Positions 54,285 to 61,542 of a stretch of 64,000 nucleotides of DNA are shown in pieces. The stretch lies in assembly GCF_019649015.1 (NCBI RefSeq), contig NZ_BLPI01000001.1, positions 825,501 to 889,500 of the forward strand, in the 5' to 3' direction. The position numbers and the translations under genes are program-made. Numbering within the stretch: the stretch's first letter is position 1; each line of letters starts with the position of its first letter. The notes below the pieces were generated by a model. The model was not told the DNA's origin. It ran no database searches and saw nothing but the letters and a program-made list of their open reading frames with translations. This DNA comes from Agarivorans litoreus. GTDB taxonomy: Bacteria; Pseudomonadota; Gammaproteobacteria; Enterobacterales; Celerinatantimonadaceae.

Positions 54285-54674
54285 ATTGACTCTATTTCTG
54301 CGATACTCAAGGTATTTTCGATATACGAGTTCATACCGCTCTAATTCTTTTTCCTTTAGTGGTGCTTTTCTGAGTTTACGTAAAATATCTTTGTACATGT
54401 AACCAGATCTAAAGAAAAATGGTCTAATTTCAATGAAACAAAGTGCCGCTTCAATGGCCTTAGAGTCTCCAGAAACAATTCGCTCAAGAGCATTTTCAAG
54501 GCCGCCTGGAAAAGCCAATTTAGGGTACCTTTCATGGAATTCCTTACAGGCAGACTCCCACTCTCGGAGCTTATGTTCATTTCGATTACGCAATGCAAAA
54601 GTTTCATGAATTCTGTCTCGTAAGCGTGAAATTTCCTTTTCACTTGCTCTAATCTCAGAATCGTAAAAACCCAT
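54279..54674 (-). CDS. First integron cassette: coiled-coil protein, unknown
   Basis: 131 residues, N-terminal heptad-like helix ('SEIRASEKEISRLRDRIHET'), a basic/acidic middle ('EWESACKEFHERYPKLAFPG') and a C-terminal helical region ending 'KYLEYRRNRVNT'. Family unknown. It is the cassette next to attI (54682-54688), the position of the most recent insertion and the strongest expression from the array promoter. Confidence 0.65.
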   Translation of the reverse strand: MGFYDSEIRASEKEISRLRDRIHETFALRNRNEHKLREWESACKEFHERYPKLAFPGGLENALERIVSGDSKAIEAALCFIEIRPFFFRSGYMYKDILRKLRKAPLKEKELERYELVYRKYLEYRRNRVNT

Positions 54675-54681
54675 TTCAAAT

Positions 54682-54866
54682 ACCTAACAGTTTATTAATA
54701 GGAAAATTTCCTTGTTTAAACACGGAATTTTTCCTCTTATCATACATTTGATAAAACCAAGGTTATCACTTTTCCTAAGCTACATCAGCCACCTAGTTCG
54801 AAAAATAACAAAAACATCAGCATAAAAGTATGCAATCACTTGTAGAAAGTAGGAATCGCATCAATA
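54682..54866 (-). other. attI core and array leader region
   Basis: ACCTAAC (54682-54688; GTTAGGT on minus) is the junction between attI and the first cassette. The 178 bp towards intI hold two similar palindromes, GGAAAATTTCC (54701-54711) and GGAATTTTTCC (54724-54734), and an inverted pair TGATAA / TTATCA (around 54749-54769). The array promoter and integrase-binding repeats should be here. I cannot single out a promoter. Confidence 0.65.
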
Positions 54867-54878
54867 CTGTATAAAAAA

Positions 54879-56200
54879 GGCTCTTCACCGTTCTTGGTGG
54901 AAAGTCATATCAAGCCCTCCAAAGTGAAATAGAATGGCTCGCTTAAAGCGCTCTTTATTTCTAAAGCCCATTGCACGTATTTTTAGGCGCTGGATGTTTC
55001 CGTTTATCGCTTCCGCCAAGCCATTTGATACCCTATAACGCATCGCATTGATGATGCCGTTTAAGTGCGTTTTCACGGTTTCTGCTGCTATCATCATCGG
55101 CCTGATTTGACTGACCTCTACCAGTGCTAACCAATCATTCCAAGCTGCTTTGGCCTGTCCTGCATTGCCATACCAAATGGCTCTGGCTTGTTCTTTAAAT
55201 ATCCAGCTTAGCCCTGTCTTTAGCATCACTTTAGCCAATGCATTCACTCTTTCTCTCAATGTCCCTTGTAGATAACTGTTTCTTTTTAACCAGCCATACC
55301 GTGTTTGGTGGCACTCTCTTTTCAATTGGTGGGGTAAATCCATGAGTTCGCTTTTTCTCACTTCATTTACTGCTTTAGTGAGGACCTTGGCGATATGAAA
55401 ATGGTCTATAGCTATCATCTGCTTAGCCCGCTCACCAAAATAGTCATAGGTTGCGCTTATATACGCTCTGCTCATGTCCATTGATATAGAGCGCGTAGCC
55501 CCTTTTGATTCAAGGGGCAATGCCTTAAAGCAAGCAGATAGGCTTAGGCCTGCTCTCCCGTCTTCAACCGATATCACTTGGCCATCACGATTGGATAATA
55601 CCGTGACATAGTCATGGCCTTTCTTAAATGCCGTTTCATCGACCAACAAGTCTTGGTGGTTAATGGTGGTTCTGGCTGTCAGGCCGCGTTGAACGGCTCG
55701 CGCCATAATGCGGTCAATAGCTCCCCAACTAAGCCGATAGGTTTTACTCACCGCGTATAAGGAACTGACTTTAAGCATGTCTATAACGTGAGTCTCAAAC
55801 AACTCTGTGTAGCGACTGTTACTCGTTGCCCAAGGCACTTGAAGTGTTTGTACTCCATGCTCTGGGCAATCAGCCCTAGGTACTTCAGCTTCAATGCGTG
55901 TTTCAAACTGACAGGTATCTAAATGTCGCCAAACCCGCCGCCGAGTATCGTGGCGACGTACAGCCTTATCGCAAGAGGGGCAAGCCGTTAATGACGCTCG
56001 GTCATAGTCAACGCGTACGGTGATAGTTTGGGTAGACTCATTGAGTTCAACTGATGAAACAGTCCAAGGGTGAGTTAATCCAAGAATAGATTGATAAAGC
56101 GTGGTGTCTTGCATAGTAGCGAGGTATTAATGAACGTTTACTTATTATCTCGCTCATTAATGTTTGTTGAAAGTGTTTCCACTACATTCGGTGAAGAGCC
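54879..56200 (-). mobile_element. ISL3-family insertion sequence (1322 bp)
   Basis: Ends GGCTCTTCACCGTTCTTGGT and, on the other side reverse-complemented, GGCTCTTCACCGAATGTAGT, both followed by GGAAA. A perfect 8-bp target duplication ATAAAAAA flanks it (54871-54878 and 56201-56208). It sits between attI and intI. Confidence 0.94.
54885..56114 (-). CDS. ISL3-family transposase
   Basis: 409 residues with the N-terminal zinc-finger type region ('LTACPSCDKAVRRHDTRRRV', then a Cys/His pair in 'RADCPEHG') and the catalytic part ('LVDETAFKKGHDYVTVLSNR', 'SISMDMSRAYISATYDYFGE', 'MIAIDHFHIAKVLTKAVNEV', 'NGLAEAINGNIQRLKIRAMG' carrying the last Glu). These are the features of the ISL3 DDE family (Tnp_ISL3). 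Frame intact. It reads opposite to intI and ends just inside the left repeat. Confidence 0.94.
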   Translation of the reverse strand: MQDTTLYQSILGLTHPWTVSSVELNESTQTITVRVDYDRASLTACPSCDKAVRRHDTRRRVWRHLDTCQFETRIEAEVPRADCPEHGVQTLQVPWATSNSRYTELFETHVIDMLKVSSLYAVSKTYRLSWGAIDRIMARAVQRGLTARTTINHQDLLVDETAFKKGHDYVTVLSNRDGQVISVEDGRAGLSLSACFKALPLESKGATRSISMDMSRAYISATYDYFGERAKQMIAIDHFHIAKVLTKAVNEVRKSELMDLPHQLKRECHQTRYGWLKRNSYLQGTLRERVNALAKVMLKTGLSWIFKEQARAIWYGNAGQAKAAWNDWLALVEVSQIRPMMIAAETVKTHLNGIINAMRYRVSNGLAEAINGNIQRLKIRAMGFRNKERFKRAILFHFGGLDMTFHQER

Positions 56201-56226
56201 ATAAAAAAACAGTTCAAGGTATTGCT

Positions 56227-57189
56227 ATGAGCTCACCTTATCTCAGTTATATAGAAGAAAAAATGCGAACCAAACGTTTTAGGGAGTCCACTATTCGCAG
56301 CTACCGACAGTGGATAAAACGCTTTATTTTATTTCATCAAAAAAAGCACCCTAGCGACTTACACAATCATGAAGTTGAGCAATTCCTCAGCCACTTAGCC
56401 AATCAACGAAACTTGGCTCCGCAAAGCCAAGCAGTGGCACTAAACGCTTTAGTTTTTCTTTATAAAGAGGTGGTTAATAAGCCTTTATCACTTCAATTAG
56501 ACTTTCGCCATAGCAAACGCCAAGCCAAACTGCCTGTTGTGCTCACTCGCCACGAGGTTACCGCATTAATAGATGCGCTTTCCCCACCACACGTATTAAT
56601 GGCTCAACTCATGTATGGTAGCGGCCTGCGAAAAACCGAAATGTTACGTTTACGGATTAAAGATATTGATTTTGACTATTTCGGTATTGAAGTATGGGAC
56701 GCCAAAGGGGGTAAGCATAGGCGTGTGACACTGGCAAAGTCATTGGTTGCGGCAATACAAAAGCAAATTACTGTTGCCTATCAGTACTACCAAAGTGACA
56801 AGCTAAAAAACGAATATGCCGGCGTATATTTACCTTATGCTCTTGCTAAGAAGTACCCAGCTGCTCCACTCGACTTTGCTTGGCATTATTTGTTTCCTTC
56901 GCACTCTTTAAGTAAAGATCCCAACGATGGCTGCATTCGCCGCCATCATCTAGACCCAAGCGGTATTCAAAAAGCACTTAAGGCTGCCAGAATAAAAACT
57001 CACATTCGTAAACCCATCACTTGCCACACCTTGCGCCACTCTTTTGCTACGCATTTATTGCAGCGAGGTACAGATATTCGCACCATTCAAGCTCAGTTAG
57101 GTCACAGTGATATTAGAACCACTCAGATTTATACCCATGTACTTAATATGGGGGCCGATGGCGTGGCTAGCCCACTAGATATGGTTTAA
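56227..57189 (+). CDS. intI: Integron integrase IntI
   Basis: 320 residues from ATG 56227 (AAGG 7 bp upstream; the frame runs on to 56164 but the extra part is ISL3 sequence). Tyrosine recombinase with the catalytic set in 'GSGLRKTEMLRLRIKD', 'CHTLRHSFATHLL', and 'LGHSDIRTTQIYTHV'. The integron-specific insertion 'AGVYLPYALAKKYPAAPLDF' with 'LFPSHSLSKDPNDGCIRRHH' and 'LDPSGIQKALKAARI' separates it from XerC/D. All motifs are intact. It inserts and excises cassettes at attI/attC. Its SOS-controlled promoter region is cut by ISL3. Confidence 0.96.
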   Translation: MSSPYLSYIEEKMRTKRFRESTIRSYRQWIKRFILFHQKKHPSDLHNHEVEQFLSHLANQRNLAPQSQAVALNALVFLYKEVVNKPLSLQLDFRHSKRQAKLPVVLTRHEVTALIDALSPPHVLMAQLMYGSGLRKTEMLRLRIKDIDFDYFGIEVWDAKGGKHRRVTLAKSLVAAIQKQITVAYQYYQSDKLKNEYAGVYLPYALAKKYPAAPLDFAWHYLFPSHSLSKDPNDGCIRRHHLDPSGIQKALKAARIKTHIRKPITCHTLRHSFATHLLQRGTDIRTIQAQLGHSDIRTTQIYTHVLNMGADGVASPLDMV

Positions 57190-58139
57190 GGCAAATTATG
57201 CAAAGCCGGTGAAAACTCTACATCTGAATGTTGTACTAAGGTAGGCGTAGTTAAACTTAAGCATTGCTCAATGCTGACTTGCACAAAACGTTGTGCGCCC
57301 GGATAAGGTTTTAGCTGCGACACATCCCAAATGATTGATGCCTTACCTTTAATCCAAAAACTACAGCCGGTTTCAAAGTCTGGTATGTATAAACCTACTC
57401 TTGAGTCGGCCACTATATTGCCAAGGGTGTTGAATAAATTATTACCCGAGAAATCAGGGAACACTAGGCTTGGCATTTTATCGCTTTTACCCTTAAGCAC
57501 ATGGACAAAGCCCGGCTTACCGCCGCGGTGAGAGATATCAACTCCATCGCTGTCTTCGCTATTTAAGGCGGCAGCTCTAGAGGCAATAAAAAAGGTGTCG
57601 CAATGCCTTAGTACCTGCTCAAGCACTACATCACTTACTGCCAGCTCGCGAAAGTCTGCTGCCTTGGGCACAAAAGCATGGTTAAACACACTTGGCTTTA
57701 ACTCGCGCTTTTGAATGTACTTAGGGCAATTGCCAAAGCTTTGTTGTACCTCAAAACGCAGCGCTTGCTCACTTGAGTATGTAACCAAACCGTTTACGCG
57801 ATTACGCCGACGAGTCGTTAATTCTAAACCCAACAAGCCTATGCTGTCACCCACCGACAATTGAGCAACTTGCGCGTATTCGATTAGCGCTCTGGCCTCG
57901 ATAGACAAGGTGGTAGCATTGGGCGAGCTAACAAAACCCTGCTCACCCAAAATAGGCGAAGCCCAAGGATGCCCTTGATTGTCTAGCACGCCGGCATACA
58001 ACAGAACTTGTTGGCTAAAAAACTCACGATGCTGCTCGGGCATATAGTTGCGAATGGCTTTATCACCAATGGCTTTGGCAATATCCGCTACTCCTACCCG
58101 TTGCTGCACGCTTAGTTCACCTTGATGAAAAACAGCCAT
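57186..58139 (-). CDS. Pyridoxamine 5'-phosphate oxidase-family flavoprotein
   Basis: 317 residues, a two-part split-barrel protein: 'FFSQQVLLYAGVLDNQGHPW', 'LSVGDSIGLLGLELTTRRRN' and 'RHCDTFFIASRAAALNSEDS', followed by 'DISHRGGKPGFVHVLKGKSD' and 'FSGNNLFNTLGNIVADSRVG', typical of FMN-binding PNPOx-like proteins. It probably reduces a small molecule. The stop overlaps the intI stop by 4 bp, tail to tail. It heads away from DUF1348 and GST genes on the same strand, so it may be the last gene of that three-gene set. Confidence 0.85.
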   Translation of the reverse strand: MAVFHQGELSVQQRVGVADIAKAIGDKAIRNYMPEQHREFFSQQVLLYAGVLDNQGHPWASPILGEQGFVSSPNATTLSIEARALIEYAQVAQLSVGDSIGLLGLELTTRRRNRVNGLVTYSSEQALRFEVQQSFGNCPKYIQKRELKPSVFNHAFVPKAADFRELAVSDVVLEQVLRHCDTFFIASRAAALNSEDSDGVDISHRGGKPGFVHVLKGKSDKMPSLVFPDFSGNNLFNTLGNIVADSRVGLYIPDFETGCSFWIKGKASIIWDVSQLKPYPGAQRFVQVSIEQCLSLTTPTLVQHSDVEFSPALHNLP

Positions 58140-58172
58140 AAATACCTCCCCCGTTTTTACCGCAAACGTTTG

Positions 58173-58646
58173 CTATAAACCCAAGTCACTCAAGCTTGGG
58201 TGATCGTCTGGCCTGCGCCCTTGCGGCCAATGAAACAGCCGTTCTTCTTCACTTATTGCTAGATCATTAATGCTGGCATGACGGCTTTGCATTAAGCCAT
58301 TTTCATCAAACTCCCAGTTTTCGTTGCCATAAGCGCGATACCATTGGCCAGCTTTGTCCTGCCACTCGTAGGCAAATCGCACCGCAATACGATTACCGCT
58401 ATAGGCCCATAACTCTTTAATCAAACGGTAAGCTTGCTCTTTTTCCCACTTTTCACTCAAAAACTGTTGAATTTGCGCGCGGCCCTTAATAAAGCTATCG
58501 CGGTTTCGCCAATGGCTATCTTTGGTATAGGCTAAAGCCACTTTTTCTGGGTTGCGTGAGTTCCAACCATCTTCAGCCATGCGCACTTTTAGTGCAGCTG
58601 TGTCGGCATTAAAAGGCGGTAACGGAAGGCGCTGCTCTATGGTCAT
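58173..58646 (-). CDS. DUF1348 (NTF2-like) protein
   Basis: 157 residues with the DUF1348 pattern '[20 protein letters not shown]', '[20 protein letters not shown]', '[20 protein letters not shown]' and '[17 protein letters not shown]'. The NTF2 fold forms a cone-shaped pocket; family members are widespread with no proven reaction. It lies between a flavoprotein and a GST gene, downstream of the TetR-controlled region, which suggests a detoxification role (inference). Confidence 0.9.
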   Translation of the reverse strand: MTIEQRLPLPPFNADTAALKVRMAEDGWNSRNPEKVALAYTKDSHWRNRDSFIKGRAQIQQFLSEKWEKEQAYRLIKELWAYSGNRIAVRFAYEWQDKAGQWYRAYGNENWEFDENGLMQSRHASINDLAISEEERLFHWPQGRRPDDHPSLSDLGL

Positions 58647-58753
58647 ACTGTTTTCCTATGTTTGAGTCGTAATTCATTGAATGCGTTCTGTTTAAGCAAT
58701 TTTTAGGCTAGCTCGGCGTTTATCTCGCTAAACGCCGAGCTATTTGCACTAAC

Positions 58754-59365
58754 TTAAACGGCTTCTTTTAAGGGAGTTTTTTGCATTGCAACAAATCCAT
58801 CAAGCGCTTCTACATTCGCTAACCAGCGCAGAATATTTGGGTAAGCGTCTAGCTCAACCTTGCCTTCTGGTGCATGAGCGATGTAGGAGTAACAGGCTAC
58901 GTCGGCAATGCTCGCTCGCTCACCTACCATCCACGCTTTACCTTCAAGCAAACCATCAATAATCGACAGCATTTGATGGCTGGCTTCAATTACTGCCTCT
59001 TGATCAAACTTGGCGCCAAATACCGTAATTAAACGAGCGCGAGCTGGTCCTTCGGCGAGGTTGCGTGCAGCTAGCGCCAACCATTGTTGAATCTGCGCTT
59101 GTTGTTCGCTGTTTTTCGGGTTCCAGCTCGGCGCATAGGTATTGGCAAGGTGAATGATAATGGCGATGGAATCTCGAATCACCAGGCCATCGTCGTCAAG
59201 TACCGGTACTTGAGTAAAAGGGTTAATCGAGCGAAAAGCGTCTTGTTTGTGCTCTCCTTGCGCTAAGTTAACTGGAGTTTTTTGATACTGCAGTTTTAGC
59301 AATGCCAGCATTAATCTCACTCGATGGGCGTGACCAGACAACTCGAAATCGTAAAGCTTTAACAT
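58754..59365 (-). CDS. Glutathione S-transferase
   Basis: 203 residues: 'LKLYDFELSGHAHRVRLMLA' with the typical Ser/Tyr N-terminal site, 'NPFTQVPVLDDDGLVIRDSI' for glutathione binding, and 'SIADVACYSYIAHAPEGKVE' in the helical domain. It is the first gene of a three-gene set (GST, DUF1348, PNPOx-like) that is divergent from a TetR-family regulator. TetR/GST pairs like this usually respond to electrophilic compounds. Confidence 0.9.
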   Translation of the reverse strand: MLKLYDFELSGHAHRVRLMLALLKLQYQKTPVNLAQGEHKQDAFRSINPFTQVPVLDDDGLVIRDSIAIIIHLANTYAPSWNPKNSEQQAQIQQWLALAARNLAEGPARARLITVFGAKFDQEAVIEASHQMLSIIDGLLEGKAWMVGERASIADVACYSYIAHAPEGKVELDAYPNILRWLANVEALDGFVAMQKTPLKEAV

Positions 59366-59427
59366 AACTTTGTCCTTAATTGATTAAACATTCTTGGCTG
59401 ACAAACCTGATGACTTCGCCTTCGCAA

Positions 59428-59477
59428 AGTAAACAAGTCTGTCTACTTGCCATTTAAATTAGGAGACAGATCTGTCT
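59428..59477. promoter_or_regulatory. Candidate TetR operators
   Basis: A perfect 14-bp palindrome AGACAGATCTGTCT (59464-59477) lies between the divergent GST and tetR genes. A second motif CAAGTCTGTCTACTTG (around 59428-59443) shares the GTCTGTCTA half and has inverted CAAGT/ACTTG ends. A third half-copy, GGAGACAGA, recurs near 59597, close to the tetR start. Confidence 0.7.
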
Positions 59478-59639
59478 ATGTCAATAGAAATATCACCCAA
59501 AGAGCAGCGACAAATTTGAATGGTCAGCTAACAGTCTGTTTTAATTAGAGAATTAAAATTTGAAAAATTTTTGAACCAGAGAGTTTGCCGAATCAGGAGA
59601 CAGAGCGGTATACTTAACACGAAGCAATCAGGAAACATT

Positions 59640-60224
59640 ATGGCCAGTACTAAACGCGATTTACTTATCGACACCGCCCAAGGGCTGTTTTACCAACACG
59701 GTTTTAGAGCTACGGGTATTGATACCATTTTGGCTGAGTCAGGCGTGGCCAAAAAAACCTTGTATAACCATTTTAAGTCGAAAGAAGATCTTATCGTTGC
59801 TTGCCTATATCGGCGTGATCAGCAGCTGTTAGCGCTATTAGAAAACAGCATTGAACAGCTTGCTCCTCAGCAAAAGTGCCAGCCACAGTTTGCCCGCATC
59901 ATGGCTTTTTTTGATGCCCTTGATAGTTGGATTAACTCAGATAACTTTTTTGGCTGCATGTTTATTAATGCCTCAGCCGAATACCACCAAGCGGATAATC
60001 CGGTACATATTGCCTGCACCGAACACAAAAATTTGGTGATAAAACTTATCGAAAAGCAGCTAAGTGAATTAACACTTACTCAACCGTTAGAGACCGCCAA
60101 AAAGCTAGCTATTTTAGCCGATGGCGCGATAGTAGGCGCTCACACCACTAACGATTTAGACTCAGCCAAACAGGCTAAAGCAGTGGCTGAAGTACTGTTA
60201 AACAGCTATGCCGAAGCGGCATAG
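59640..60224 (+). CDS. TetR-family transcriptional repressor
   Basis: 194 residues from ATG 59640 (GGAAACATT upstream; the frame extends to 59571, which would lie over the operator region). N-terminal helix-turn-helix 'GFRATGIDTILAESGVAKKT' and 'LYNHFKSKEDLIVACLYRRD', then a ligand-binding helical domain. It probably represses itself and the divergent GST gene. It ends next to the stop of the aldose dehydrogenase gene, tail to tail. Confidence 0.92.
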   Translation: MASTKRDLLIDTAQGLFYQHGFRATGIDTILAESGVAKKTLYNHFKSKEDLIVACLYRRDQQLLALLENSIEQLAPQQKCQPQFARIMAFFDALDSWINSDNFFGCMFINASAEYHQADNPVHIACTEHKNLVIKLIEKQLSELTLTQPLETAKKLAILADGAIVGAHTTNDLDSAKQAKAVAEVLLNSYAEAA

Positions 60225-61385
60225 CTATAGCGCTGGGCTAAGCTTGTAGATATTGCCGCTATCACCACTAAAATAGATGTTTCCTTGGTTATCGCTAAGT
60301 AGCGCGCGCACCCGTTCATTCAAGTCTTCAAGTAAACGTTCTTCACCAACGGGCATACCGTTTTCATCCATAATGATGCGGTTAATATGCTGTAGTTTTA
60401 ATGCTCCGCTTAGTAAGTCACCTTGCCAAGCCGGAAAAGCAGCGCCGGAGTAAAGCATTAATGAACCGGGCGCAATAGAGGGAACATACACTTTTAAGGG
60501 TGAGTTTATGCCTTCTTTTATTTCTGCTTCGCCTACCTTTAACGGCCCCCAATATTCCTTACCATGAGAAGTAATTGGCCAACCATAGTTAGCGCCTGCT
60601 TCAATTAGATTTAGCTCATCACCACCACGCGGGCCGTGCTCTATAGCCCATAGGCGCTGGTGCTTTGTATCATAAGCGAGGCCTTGAGGGTTGCGGTGAC
60701 CGTAACTATATATAGCGTCGGCTACTTTTCTATTAGCTACAAAAGGGTTGTTGCTTGGTAGGCTACCATCAAGGTTTAGTCGAATAATGCTGGCTGCGTG
60801 GTTGGCAGTATTCTGGCCATTGTCACGCTCTCCCCTATCACCAACAGAGAAATACAGATAAGTGTCATCGAACGCAATTCGACTGCCGTAATGACGATTA
60901 GTAGAACCCGCAGAGTCGGTAACGAGCACATCTTGCCAGTTACTCATCATCACTTGGCCAAATTCATTTTGCTTAATTTGCGCTTTGGCTAGGGTTGTTA
61001 CGCCGCTGCCATTGAGTGGCTTACTGTAGGTAAAATAGAAGCTTCCATCGGGTCCACGTACAACATCTAACAATCCACCTTGACCCTGCGCCCAAATTGC
61101 CGGTAAACCTGCAATACTTTTCCAAGCTTTCTTCCCTTGTTTAGCTTGAGTAAGGTTAACACTTACTAACTCACCATGGCGCAAAGTAACAATCAATGTA
61201 TCGGCATTAAGCCAAGCCATACCCCAAGGCACACCAGGCAGTTGAGTGAGGGCCTCTACTTGTAAGTTGTAATCTTGGCTGGTGTGTTGAGTAGGCTTCG
61301 CATTAAGCGCACCAGTGAAAAGCATAGCCGCAAGTACACCACTCAAAAGCCACAAAAAACTTATACGATTACTTAGCTTGCTCAT
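60225..61385 (-). CDS. PQQ-type soluble aldose sugar dehydrogenase (YliI-like)
   Basis: About 386 residues from ATG 61385 (GGGATAAACTA upstream; the longer frame to 61409 lacks a ribosome site). A signal peptide ends near 'GALNAKP'. Beta-propeller motifs 'QLPGVPWGMAWLNADTLIVT', 'NRHYGSRIAFDDTYLYFSVG', 'YSYGHRNPQGLAYD' and 'AIEHGPRGGDELNLIEAGAN' match glucose/sorbosone dehydrogenases. It oxidises aldoses in the periplasm if PQQ is available; the pqq genes are not in the window. Confidence 0.9.
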   Translation of the reverse strand: MSKLSNRISFLWLLSGVLAAMLFTGALNAKPTQHTSQDYNLQVEALTQLPGVPWGMAWLNADTLIVTLRHGELVSVNLTQAKQGKKAWKSIAGLPAIWAQGQGGLLDVVRGPDGSFYFTYSKPLNGSGVTTLAKAQIKQNEFGQVMMSNWQDVLVTDSAGSTNRHYGSRIAFDDTYLYFSVGDRGERDNGQNTANHAASIIRLNLDGSLPSNNPFVANRKVADAIYSYGHRNPQGLAYDTKHQRLWAIEHGPRGGDELNLIEAGANYGWPITSHGKEYWGPLKVGEAEIKEGINSPLKVYVPSIAPGSLMLYSGAAFPAWQGDLLSGALKLQHINRIIMDENGMPVGEERLLEDLNERVRALLSDNQGNIYFSGDSGNIYKLSPAL

Positions 61386-61489
61386 TAGTTTATCCCTACG
61401 CCGAACCAAATGGACAAGCTAACTATAAGCAAATTTAGCGGTTTTCTACAGTTTAATATCTGCTCACATAAGTTAGAAAATTCAAACAA

Positions 61490-61513
61490 GAAAGCCGACT
61501 AAGGTCGGCTTTC
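61490..61513 (-). terminator. Terminator of the isomerase gene
   Basis: Perfect 10-bp stem GAAAGCCGAC (61490-61499) / GTCGGCTTTC (61504-61513) with loop TAAG. A TTGTTTGAATTTTC tail follows in the minus direction. It lies 29 bp after the stop at 61543. Confidence 0.82.
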
Positions 61514-61542
61514 AGGACTACAATTTTTACCTATTTACGCGT

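Larger units (their letters stand above)
54865..56214. promoter_or_regulatory. LexA box of intI, split by ISL3
   Basis: TACTGT (54865-54870) plus ATAAAAAA (54871-54878) lies left of the IS, and ATAAAAAA (56201-56208) plus ACAGTT (56209-56214) right of it. Without the IS and one duplication this reads TACTGTATAAAAAAACAGTT, a CTGT-N8-ACAG operator with the consensus TACTGTATA start, 14 bp before the intI ATG. The two halves are now 1.3 kb apart, so LexA should no longer bind. Confidence 0.85.

Noticed and set aside
54701-54734. GGAA-TTTCC palindromes as a definite array promoter or integrase sites
   Set aside because: They are visible but I cannot match them to a known attI repeat or a sigma-70 promoter, so they are only mentioned in the attI entry.
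56164-56226. Upstream extension of the intI frame
   Set aside because: The extra 21 codons are mostly ISL3 end and LexA-box sequence; ATG 56227 has the ribosome site and the family-typical N-terminus.
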